DNA of 6,118 nt, from positions 1 to 6,118 of the forward strand of contig CALZFJ010000128.1 of NCBI GenBank assembly GCA_945645715.1, given 5' to 3'. This document shows, in pieces, positions 1 to 6,118 of the stretch. This DNA comes from an uncultured Prevotellaceae bacterium. Its GTDB lineage: Bacteria; Bacteroidota; Bacteroidia; Bacteroidales; Muribaculaceae. The position numbers were made by a program, and so were the translations under genes. Numbering within the stretch: the first letter of the stretch is position 1; the number at the start of each line of letters is the position of its first letter. Below the pieces are notes generated by a model. The model saw only the letters and a program-made list of their open reading frames with translations. It was not told where the DNA came from and searched no databases.

Positions 1-1287
1 AGTGTTGGCGCTGCGGAATTGCTGTGTGGGAACATCGGCAGCATACTGCCAGTTGCTCATCCAGCCAATGATTGTGCGGCGACCATCAGGACCATCGCTG
101 AAGCTTACAGAAGCATAGTTGTCCTTGCCATAGTCCATCCATTTGGTAGGCACATTGCCGTTTGCGTCCTTGTCGGGGGTAAAGGTCTTGCCGTCGAAAT
201 CACCGATGAAGTATTGAGTGGCACTACCACCGAACGGACCACCGGGGTTGATGTTGCAGATAAGTACCCATTTCGAGAGGTTTTCGTCCTCAACAGGGAG
301 CATAAAGAGGTCGGGGCACTCCCACACACCGTCCTGCTCGCCAAGCCCCTTACCGAAAGAGCTTTCGAGAGTCCACTGTTTCAGGTCGGGAGAGCTGAAG
401 ATGAGCATTTCATGTTCGAGGGGGTGAGCAAGGATAATGTTCCACTTGCCGATAGTCTCGTTCCAGAACATATTCGGGTCGCGGGCCTCGCTTTCGAGTG
501 CGCACACGGGATTGGCATTGTAGATTGAGAAAGATGTACCGCCGTCGTTGCTTGCAGCGAGGCTCTGCATCTGGCTTGTTCCGGCTGATGTGTAAAGAGC
601 AATTACAGCATCATTCCCATAACCCACGGTGTTGTTGTGGTCGATGGCGCAGCTTCCGCTGAACACCGCTCCGAGCCCGTTGGGGCGTATTGCAATAGGC
701 TCGTGCTTCCAGTGGATAAGGTCGGTGGAAGATGAGTGAGCCCAGGTCATATTCTGCCACTTCGAGCCGTAGGGGTTGTATTGATAATAAAGGTGCCATA
801 CACCGTCTTTGTAGAACATACCATTCGGGTCGTTCATCCAGCCATAGAGGGGAGTGTGGTGAAAGGCAGGACGGTAGGCAGTCTCGCGGTTTGCGGTGTC
901 GAAAGCGTCACTGAGGCGCATATCCTGCCAGCAGGCATCGCTTTTTGCTTCGCGCACCGAGCTACGGCTTTGGTCGGTTACTACGTCGAGCACCACCTTG
1001 TGTCCGCGATAGGGAGTGAGATCGAAAGGTACGAAGAAGTCGGTTTTCGATTTTGCGAGGCGCACATAGATTGTTTTAGTGAGATTGCCATCAACGAGCA
1101 CATTCACACGTGCATCATCAATTGATTCTTGCACAGGCAAGAGCAGATAGCGGGCATCAGCGTTTACTCGCACCAGAGTGTTGGTGGTGCTGAGGTGATT
1201 CATTTCAATCCCATCGGCTGCGGCAGCTGTAGTCACAGCAGATGCCATAAGTACGATGGCAGAGAGATAGCTTGACAAATGTTTCAT
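1..1287 (-). CDS. GH32 family beta-fructosidase (levanase/inulinase-like), 3' end outside window
   Basis: Glycoside hydrolase family 32 enzyme predicted to hydrolyse beta-fructans (levan, inulin or their oligosaccharides) or sucrose-type linkages to release fructose. The 429 codons visible read open to position 1. Residues 1-24 are a Sec signal peptide (MKHLSSYLSA, hydrophobic core, TAAAAD cleavage region) without a lipobox cysteine, so a soluble periplasmic enzyme is the simplest reading. Residues about 25-135 form a beta-rich N-terminal region matching in place the DUF4980-type domain that precedes GH32 in Bacteroidetes (recalled, not searched). The five-bladed propeller starts near residue 145 and has all family signatures: WMNDPNG at 150-156 (nucleophile D153), FSGS at 209-212, RDP at 269-271 (transition-state stabiliser D270), WECPD at 322-326 (acid/base E323) and GWMSNW at 408-413. 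The remaining propeller and C-terminal beta-sandwich lie beyond the window. It is divergently oriented to the HTCS gene. Linkage specificity and endo/exo mode cannot be read from the sequence. Confidence 0.96.
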   Translation of the reverse strand, partial: MKHLSSYLSAIVLMASAVTTAAAADGIEMNHLSTTNTLVRVNADARYLLLPVQESIDDARVNVLVDGNLTKTIYVRLAKSKTDFFVPFDLTPYRGHKVVLDVVTDQSRSSVREAKSDACWQDMRLSDAFDTANRETAYRPAFHHTPLYGWMNDPNGMFYKDGVWHLYYQYNPYGSKWQNMTWAHSSSTDLIHWKHEPIAIRPNGLGAVFSGSCAIDHNNTVGYGNDAVIALYTSAGTSQMQSLAASNDGGTSFSIYNANPVCALESEARDPNMFWNETIGKWNIILAHPLEHEMLIFSSPDLKQWTLESSFGKGLGEQDGVWECPDLFMLPVEDENLSKWVLICNINPGGPFGGSATQYFIGDFDGKTFTPDKDANGNVPTKWMDYGKDNYASVSFSDGPDGRRTIIGWMSNWQYAADVPTQQFRSANT

Positions 1288-1350
1288 TTTAGCGTATTTT
1301 GGTTTTATGTTAATAAGTCGGTATCAGTGCCGATTTTGCTTTCAGCATTG

Positions 1351-1358
1351 CAAAGCTA
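1351..1358 (-). promoter_or_regulatory. Candidate -7 promoter element of the GH32 gene
   Basis: On the minus strand these bases read TAGCTTTG, an exact match to the Bacteroidetes sigma-ABfr -7 consensus TAnnTTTG. It lies 63 bases upstream of the GH32 start codon, giving a predicted leader of roughly 55 bases. No TTTG-type -33 box is visible at the expected distance, which suits a promoter that needs an activator. The candidate operator centred at 1418 lies 60 bases upstream of its first base. Confidence 0.55.
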
Positions 1359-1397
1359 CTAATTATATAAGAGTATTATCTATAAAAAACCGTGCGT

Positions 1398-1438
1398 ATC
1401 ATATAATTTTTGATGCAATGCACCATTTTTTATATCAA
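1398..1438 (-). promoter_or_regulatory. Candidate HTCS operator upstream of GH32 (dyad-symmetric)
   Basis: On the minus strand positions 1423-1413 read GTGCATTGCAT, identical to a site upstream of susC. The core TGCA-T-TGCA (1414-1422) is a palindrome centred on 1418. Outer arms ATATAA (1401-1406) and TTATAT (1430-1435) pair around the same centre; 13 of the 20 position pairs flanking the centre are complementary. The site faces the GH32 promoter with 54 bases between the 11-mer and the -7 element. It also lies upstream of the regulator's own promoter, so it could serve both directions. Assignment to the neighbouring HTCS is inference from position and duplication. Confidence 0.55.
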
Positions 1439-1465
1439 ATACCCAATTTTTAATGGATTTTTCTT

Positions 1466-1473
1466 TAAATTTG
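1466..1473 (+). promoter_or_regulatory. Candidate -7 promoter element of the HTCS gene
   Basis: TAAATTTG matches the Bacteroidetes -7 consensus TAnnTTTG exactly and ends 33 bases before the ATG at 1507. Transcription would then begin around 1478-1482, giving a leader of about 25-30 bases. This supports 1507 over the upstream in-frame ATG at 1453, which would lie before the transcript start. No convincing -33 TTTG was found; the upstream region is generally T-rich. Confidence 0.4.
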
Positions 1474-1506
1474 TGGGAAATAAACCAAACGCAACAACTG
1501 ATACAG

Positions 1507-4254
1507 ATGAAAACTGCCTTTTTACGACTATTGCTATGCATCAATATTATTGCGATTGTACTTCTTGCGAGCTGCAATGAGAAGCGAATATATAAAATAG
1601 GTATATCACAGTGTAGCCAGGACGACTGGCGCACCAAAATGAACGAGGAAATCAACCGCGAGGTTATTTCCCGCGATAACGTAATGGTGGAAATCCGCTC
1701 AGCCGATGATGACAATGCCAAGCAGATTGCCGATATTGAATATTTCGTGGAAAACGGTTTCGACATAATCATTGTGGCTCCCAATGAGGCGGCGGCACTG
1801 ACACCGACGATAAAAAAAGTGTATGAAAGCGGAATGCCCGTGATAACATTCGACCGCAACATTATAGGCAATTCCTACACAGCACGAGTGGGCGTGGATA
1901 ATGTGGACATGGGACGCTCGGCGGCTCATTATGCCCTTCATCTCGTAGGGGACAAAGCCAAAGCCATCGAGATTTATGGCTTGCGCGGCTCTACGCCTGC
2001 CGACGACCGTCATCGAGGGTTTGTGGATGAATTTACGGGGAATGGCGGTAATATTGTGGCAACCGGTGATGGAAACTGGAACAAGGAGGATGCTATCGTA
2101 GTAGCCGATTCGCTGCTGCGGCTGCACCCCGACGTCAATGTGATATATGCCCACAACGACCGTATGGCAATCGGTGCCAGCGAGGTGGCTACACGCATGA
2201 AACTTCGTGACAAAATAAAGATTATCGGCATCGATGCTGCGCCCACCATCGGCATAAGCGCCGTTGCCGACGGCATAATCGATGCTACTTTTGTCTATCC
2301 CACTGAAGGATACAGGCTTATTCAGCTTGCAATCGATATTCTCGAGAACAAGCCATTTGATAGAGAACTGGTGCTGCCCCTTGCCTCGGCAGTAGATAAA
2401 ACCAATGCTGACATCCTGCTTTTGCAGAATGAAACGCTGAAGGAAGAAGCCGGAAAAATCCGTGTGCTGAAGAGCAAAATCGACCTCTATTGGAGCCAGT
2501 ATAATGCACAGACCACACTGTTCTATGCAAGTGTAGTGATAATATTGCTTCTGTCGGGCGTTGGATTCCTGCTGTTAAGGGCATTCTGGCAGCACAAGAA
2601 GCACAAGGAAGTGCTGTTGCAGCAGAATCATCTGCTTGAGGAGCAGCGCGACCGCCAGAAGGAGCTGAATGAAAAACTTGAGCAAGCCACACAGTCGAAA
2701 CTCGTGTTTTTCACAAATGTTTCGCACGACTTGCGCACTCCGCTCACACTTATTGCAGAGCCGGTGGCGCAGCTTGCCTCTGCCACCAATCTCACCGCAC
2801 AGCAACGTGTGCTCATGAAGATTGCCGACAAGAATGTGCACATTCTGCAAAGGCTTATCAACCAGATTCTTGACTTCCGCAAGTATGAAAACGGCAAACT
2901 GGAGTTGAACCTCTCGGAAATTGACTTCGGCAAGTCGTTGCAAGGCTGGCTGGAGTCGTTCATCGCAATTGCTCGCCGGCGCGACATATCGCTCACGTTG
3001 CTACCACCCGATAATGACAATCAGGTGATAATAGCCGTAGATGCCGAGAAGATGGAACGCATTATCTTCAACCTTTTGTCGAATGCTTTCAAATACACAC
3101 CCGACAATGGCTCTATCACAGTGAGTTATGAGGTGACCAATGAGAACCTCACGTTGCGGATAACTGATTCTGGCTGTGGAATAGCAAAGGAAGACATGAG
3201 CAAGATTTTCGACCGCTTCTATCAAGCCGATAAGGTTCACCCGCAAGGGTCGGGTATCGGACTGGCGCTTGTGAAGGCATTCGTTGAGCTTCATGGAGGC
3301 ACTATCACCGCCGAGAGCAAACAGGGAAAAGGATCCACATTCACCATTAATTTACCATTGCGAAAGCTTGAAGTTCCACAATCGGTGCCGGAGAAGCGCA
3401 TTGACGGTACGACTGTTGCCACCGAACTTGGTACAATAGATAGTGAGGTGAAGTTTGATGACGATAAGCCGCTGCTGCTTGTGATTGACGACAATAGCGA
3501 CATTCAGAACCTGATAGCCGTGCTTCTGGGCAATGAATACAATGTGATTACAGCCTCAAACGGCAGCGAAGGACTGCGCAAAGCCTCAAAATACGTCCCC
3601 GACATCATCATTTGCGACGTGATGATGCCAGTGATGGACGGAATGGAGTGCTGCCGGCGCATCAAGGCAGAAGTCTCCACATCGCACATTCCGGTGATTA
3701 TGCTCACAGCCTGTTCGCTCGATGAGCAGCGAGTGCAATGCTATGAAAGTGGCTCCGACGGCTATATTTCCAAGCCGTTCAACCACGATGTGCTGCGCTC
3801 GCGCTGTAAAAGCCTCATGGCCAACCGCAAGCGCATTAAAGAGCTGTGGCAAGGCTCTGCGATAGCTACCACCGTCAAGTCGCAGCCCACCGAGAAACAA
3901 AAACTACCACAGCAATCGGGCGACATCGACAACGACTTCTACCGCCGATTTATCGAATTGTTCACCGCAGAAATGGGCAATCCCGAGCTCAACGTCGATG
4001 CAATAGCACAGCGCATGGGGCTGGAACGCTCACAATTCTACCGTAAAATCAAGGCACTCACCAACTATTCGCCTGTAGAGCTGATACGTAATCTCCGACT
4101 CAAGCAAGCCCGCAAACTACTCACATCCACAGAAAAGACAGTGAGTGAAATCGCCTACGAGTCGGGATTCTCCACACCTGCCTATTTCACCAAGTGCTAT
4201 CGTGATGCGTATGGAGAAACACCGAGCGAAACACGCTCACACCTGTCGCGATAA
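1507..4254 (+). CDS. Hybrid two-component system regulator with periplasmic sugar-binding sensor (BT1754-like HTCS)
   Basis: One-protein signalling system that senses a periplasmic sugar and activates PUL genes. The 915 residues from ATG 1507 show, in order: an N-terminal membrane/signal segment (1-23) ending in a lipobox-like LASC (C23); a type I periplasmic-binding-protein sensor (about 27-300) of the ribose/fructose type, with pocket-type motifs FDRN (D116), HNDRMAIGA (216-224) and GIDAAPT (D243); a transmembrane helix (about 338-360); a coiled-coil linker (about 365-400); HisKA with SHDLRTP (phospho-acceptor H407); HATPase_c with N522/N526, DSGCGI (D554) and GSGIGLAL (from 582); a receiver with D661/D662, phospho-acceptor D704, T734 and K756; and an AraC-type pair of helix-turn-helices (about 828-915). 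All key catalytic residues are present. It is shorter than most HTCSs (about 1300-1400 residues) because the compact sensor replaces the usual beta-propellers. Known precedent: B. thetaiotaomicron BT1754 binds fructose with such a domain. The GH32 and SusC neighbours suggest the same ligand here. An in-frame ATG at 1453 would add 18 residues but would bury the signal sequence. Confidence 0.95.
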   Translation: MKTAFLRLLLCINIIAIVLLASCNEKRIYKIGISQCSQDDWRTKMNEEINREVISRDNVMVEIRSADDDNAKQIADIEYFVENGFDIIIVAPNEAAALTPTIKKVYESGMPVITFDRNIIGNSYTARVGVDNVDMGRSAAHYALHLVGDKAKAIEIYGLRGSTPADDRHRGFVDEFTGNGGNIVATGDGNWNKEDAIVVADSLLRLHPDVNVIYAHNDRMAIGASEVATRMKLRDKIKIIGIDAAPTIGISAVADGIIDATFVYPTEGYRLIQLAIDILENKPFDRELVLPLASAVDKTNADILLLQNETLKEEAGKIRVLKSKIDLYWSQYNAQTTLFYASVVIILLLSGVGFLLLRAFWQHKKHKEVLLQQNHLLEEQRDRQKELNEKLEQATQSKLVFFTNVSHDLRTPLTLIAEPVAQLASATNLTAQQRVLMKIADKNVHILQRLINQILDFRKYENGKLELNLSEIDFGKSLQGWLESFIAIARRRDISLTLLPPDNDNQVIIAVDAEKMERIIFNLLSNAFKYTPDNGSITVSYEVTNENLTLRITDSGCGIAKEDMSKIFDRFYQADKVHPQGSGIGLALVKAFVELHGGTITAESKQGKGSTFTINLPLRKLEVPQSVPEKRIDGTTVATELGTIDSEVKFDDDKPLLLVIDDNSDIQNLIAVLLGNEYNVITASNGSEGLRKASKYVPDIIICDVMMPVMDGMECCRRIKAEVSTSHIPVIMLTACSLDEQRVQCYESGSDGYISKPFNHDVLRSRCKSLMANRKRIKELWQGSAIATTVKSQPTEKQKLPQQSGDIDNDFYRRFIELFTAEMGNPELNVDAIAQRMGLERSQFYRKIKALTNYSPVELIRNLRLKQARKLLTSTEKTVSEIAYESGFSTPAYFTKCYRDAYGETPSETRSHLSR

Positions 4255-4294
4255 TATCCAGAACCTGCTGCAATATCTATAAGAAATCGTGTAA

Positions 4295-4335
4295 AGGCTA
4301 TCAAAAAGCGTGCATTGCATAAATTTTGATAGCCT
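4295..4335 (+). promoter_or_regulatory. Candidate HTCS operator upstream of susC (concentric palindrome)
   Basis: A perfect 12-bp inverted repeat, AGGCTATCAAAA (4295-4306) and TTTTGATAGCCT (4324-4335), flanks a 17-base centre containing GTGCATTGCAT (4310-4320). The core TGCA-T-TGCA and the outer arms share one centre, position 4315, with 16 of 20 position pairs complementary. The 11-mer is identical to the one upstream of GH32 and lies 54 bases before the susC -7 element. The element begins 40 bases after the HTCS stop codon, so a secondary role as a transcript 3' hairpin is possible, but no T-run follows the right arm. Operator function is inferred. Confidence 0.6.
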
Positions 4336-4374
4336 GCACAACATTGCTTATATGCCTATAAAATATACACTGCC

Positions 4375-4382
4375 TAATTTTG
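4375..4382 (+). promoter_or_regulatory. Candidate -7 promoter element of the susC gene
   Basis: TAATTTTG matches the Bacteroidetes -7 consensus TAnnTTTG exactly. It ends 65 bases before the susC ATG, giving a leader of about 55-60 bases that is A-rich and lacks a Shine-Dalgarno sequence (4390-4447), as is usual in this phylum. The -33 region (about 4350-4357) has no TTTG, consistent with dependence on an activator bound at the upstream palindrome centred at 4315. Confidence 0.6.
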
Positions 4383-4447
4383 CAGCAGAAAAATCAATTT
4401 CTAACATAAAATTTAATTAACTAAACCAAAACTAAAAAAGTGACAGC

Positions 4448-6118
4448 ATGAAAAGATTCATTCTTAATGCCATTCTTTTTCTATCAATGGCAATTGCAGC
4501 ACAAGCACAAAGCATCTCGGTGCAAGGCGTCGTGGTTTCGGCCACCGACGGCGAGCCTCTGATTGGTGCCAGTGTAGTTTCAAGCGCTAAAGGCACATTG
4601 GGAGTTTCCACCGACTTCGATGGTAAATTCGCAATCAAAGTGCCTGAGAATTCAAGTATCACAGTGACTTATGTGGGATTTAAGCCACTGACATTGAAAG
4701 CCACCCCCGAAATGACCATTAAGCTTGAAGAGGACACCGAACTTCTCGATGAAGTGGTAGTTGTGGGTTATTCAACAGAAAAGAAATCAGACCTCACGGG
4801 TTCGGTTTCGGTTGTTAAAATGAAAGACGTTGCCGACACTCCTACCGGAAACGTAATACAATCGCTTCAGGGTCGCGTGGCAGGTATGATGGTATCTACC
4901 GATGGAACTCCCGGTGGTCTTAGCACCGGCACATCTATCCGTGGTGCTTCTTCGTTCCGCGGCGATGCCAATGGCCCGCTTTACGTTATCGACGGTGTGA
5001 TGACCCGTGAGAATCCCGGTACGATTATCAACCCCAACGATGTTGAGTCAATCCAGGTCCTCAAGGATGCCGCTTCGGCTTCTATCTATGGTGCACAGGC
5101 AGCCAATGGTGTAATCATCATCACCACCAAGCGCGCAAAGAAGGGTGAGGCTCACGTCACTTTCGACGCTACACTCACCGCCCAGACCTACAACAGCGGT
5201 CTCGACCTGCTCGATGCCTACCAGTGGGGCGATGTGTACTGGGCAGCCTATAAATATGCACACAATGGTGCCACACCTTCATCATCAGTTTATGGCACCG
5301 GTGCAACTGCACAGCTACAGACCTACAAGAACCTTAACGGAGCAGATGTGCTTCCGCAGACAACCGACTGGGAAGATGAAATACACCGCACAGCACTCAT
5401 GCAGACTTACAGCATTGGCCTTTCGAAAGGCTCGGAGAGCGGCTCTTCGTCACTCTCGCTCAGCTGGCTCGACCACGATGGTATCGTGAAGGGCTCTGAC
5501 TTCCAGCGCCTCAACACTCGCTTCAGCAGCGACTATGGCTTCCTCGGAAACCGTCTGCGCGTGGGTGGTAATGTGGCAGTAAACTGGTGGACCGCTCACT
5601 ACATGCCCGGCGGCGCAGAGGAGAACGCCGTGAAGCAGCACCCCGCTAAGGCTACCTATGATGAAAGTGGTGTGTGGGTTGACCAAATCAACGACGTGCT
5701 TGGAGATGCTCCCAATATGCTTCGCCTCATCGAGAATGAAAAAAACAACAAGCACGAGTACTGGCGTGTGTTTGGTAACGCCTACCTTCAGATTGAGCCT
5801 ATCAAGAGTCTTATCCTCAAGACCAACCTCGGTGTGAACTACTACAACGAGACCAACAAGACTTTTGAGCCGGCATGGCTGCGCGACACCGTGAACAAGC
5901 TCACACAGTCAACTGCCAAGAATCAGGACTGGGTGTGGACCAACACCGCTCAGTATGACTGCACTTTCGGCAAGAACTCAATCATGGCCCTCGTGGGTGT
6001 TGAGGCTAAGAAGTATCACAATGAAAGCTTCTTCGGTTATGGTACCGGACTTGCAATTGAAGACCCCAATTATCTGTATCTCGGCAATGTGACTGCCAAC
6101 AAGAATGTGGGTGCCGGT
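4448..6118 (+). CDS. SusC-family TonB-dependent outer-membrane transporter, 3' end outside window
   Basis: Outer-membrane porin of a SusCD pair, importing oligosaccharides with energy from TonB/ExbBD; here the expected substrate is beta-fructan fragments because of the GH32 and HTCS neighbours. The 557 visible codons run open to the window end; full SusC proteins are about 1000 residues, so roughly half is present. Residues 1-20 are a signal peptide (MKRFILNAIL, cleavage after AQA). Residues about 22-95 form the carboxypeptidase-regulatory-like beta domain (VQGVVVSATDGEPLIGASV, DFDGKF, VTYVGF). The TonB box is DEVVVVGY at 101-108. The plug domain (about 110-228) shows SLQGRVAGMMV, SIRGASSF, LYVIDGV, and KDAASASIYGAQAANG starting at 206 followed by a VIIITTK tail. 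The rest is the beginning of the beta-barrel. A susD gene is expected immediately downstream. ATG 4448 is chosen because it starts a clean signal peptide. Substrate is inferred from context only. Confidence 0.96.
   Translation, partial: MKRFILNAILFLSMAIAAQAQSISVQGVVVSATDGEPLIGASVVSSAKGTLGVSTDFDGKFAIKVPENSSITVTYVGFKPLTLKATPEMTIKLEEDTELLDEVVVVGYSTEKKSDLTGSVSVVKMKDVADTPTGNVIQSLQGRVAGMMVSTDGTPGGLSTGTSIRGASSFRGDANGPLYVIDGVMTRENPGTIINPNDVESIQVLKDAASASIYGAQAANGVIIITTKRAKKGEAHVTFDATLTAQTYNSGLDLLDAYQWGDVYWAAYKYAHNGATPSSSVYGTGATAQLQTYKNLNGADVLPQTTDWEDEIHRTALMQTYSIGLSKGSESGSSSLSLSWLDHDGIVKGSDFQRLNTRFSSDYGFLGNRLRVGGNVAVNWWTAHYMPGGAEENAVKQHPAKATYDESGVWVDQINDVLGDAPNMLRLIENEKNNKHEYWRVFGNAYLQIEPIKSLILKTNLGVNYYNETNKTFEPAWLRDTVNKLTQSTAKNQDWVWTNTAQYDCTFGKNSIMALVGVEAKKYHNESFFGYGTGLAIEDPNYLYLGNVTANKNVGAG

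Noticed and set aside
19..1125. Plus-strand open frames at 19-528 and 736-1125
   Set aside because: They are antisense to the GH32 gene, whose minus-strand frame is open over the whole stretch and carries all GH32 motifs; their translations show no recognisable domains.
1345..1351. Third GCATTGC copy adjoining the GH32 -7 element
   Set aside because: Only the 7-base core matches and there are no symmetric arms; a match this short is plausible by chance, so it was not called a regulator site.
1380..1871. Minus-strand open frame of 163 residues over the divergent promoter region and the start of the HTCS gene
   Set aside because: It overlaps the HTCS coding sequence and both candidate promoters, and its translation is low-complexity with no recognisable domain.
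4295..4335. Inverted repeat read as a rho-independent terminator of the HTCS gene
   Set aside because: The loop is 17 bases, the stem is not GC-rich and no T-run follows the right arm. The matching core element upstream of GH32 favours an operator. A minor role in RNA 3' processing is not excluded.
5145..5755. Open frames at 5145-5489 (plus) and 5450-5755 (minus)
   Set aside because: Both are out-of-frame shadows of the susC barrel coding region, with no domain content.

Overview
The window looks like part of a polysaccharide utilization locus (PUL) from a member of the Bacteroidales. The evidence is a SusC-type TonB-dependent porin, a one-piece hybrid two-component regulator (HTCS), Bacteroidetes-type -7 elements (TAnnTTTG) at each intergenic boundary, and A-rich leaders without Shine-Dalgarno sequences. 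The moderate GC content and gut-style PUL would fit Muribaculaceae, Prevotellaceae or Bacteroidaceae. The genus cannot be fixed from this sequence alone.

Layout: positions 1-1287 (minus strand) hold the first 429 codons of a secreted GH32 fructan hydrolase, cut off by the left window edge. Positions 1288-1506 are a divergent intergenic region with a promoter for each direction and a palindromic candidate operator. Positions 1507-4254 (plus) encode the HTCS: a type I periplasmic-binding-protein sensor, a membrane segment, histidine kinase, receiver and AraC DNA-binding domain. Positions 4255-4447 hold a second, stronger palindromic candidate operator and a promoter. Positions 4448-6118 (plus) hold the first 557 codons of a SusC-family transporter, cut off by the right edge.

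The genes fit one pathway. SusC, with a SusD lipoprotein expected just downstream, would import beta-fructan oligosaccharides through the outer membrane. The GH32 enzyme would release fructose in the periplasm. The HTCS sensor would bind the released sugar and activate both flanking genes. The closest known precedent is the Bacteroides thetaiotaomicron fructan locus, where the HTCS BT1754 binds fructose through a periplasmic domain of this type.

The most interesting non-coding signal is a pair of matching regulatory sites. An identical 11-mer (GTGCATTGCAT) lies upstream of both the GH32 gene and susC, in the same orientation relative to transcription. In both cases exactly 54 bases separate it from the -7 element. 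Each copy sits at the centre of a roughly 41-bp dyad-symmetric element. I propose this as the HTCS binding site. Apart from these elements nothing unexplained of substance was seen; no RNA genes, mobile elements or CRISPR arrays were recognised.
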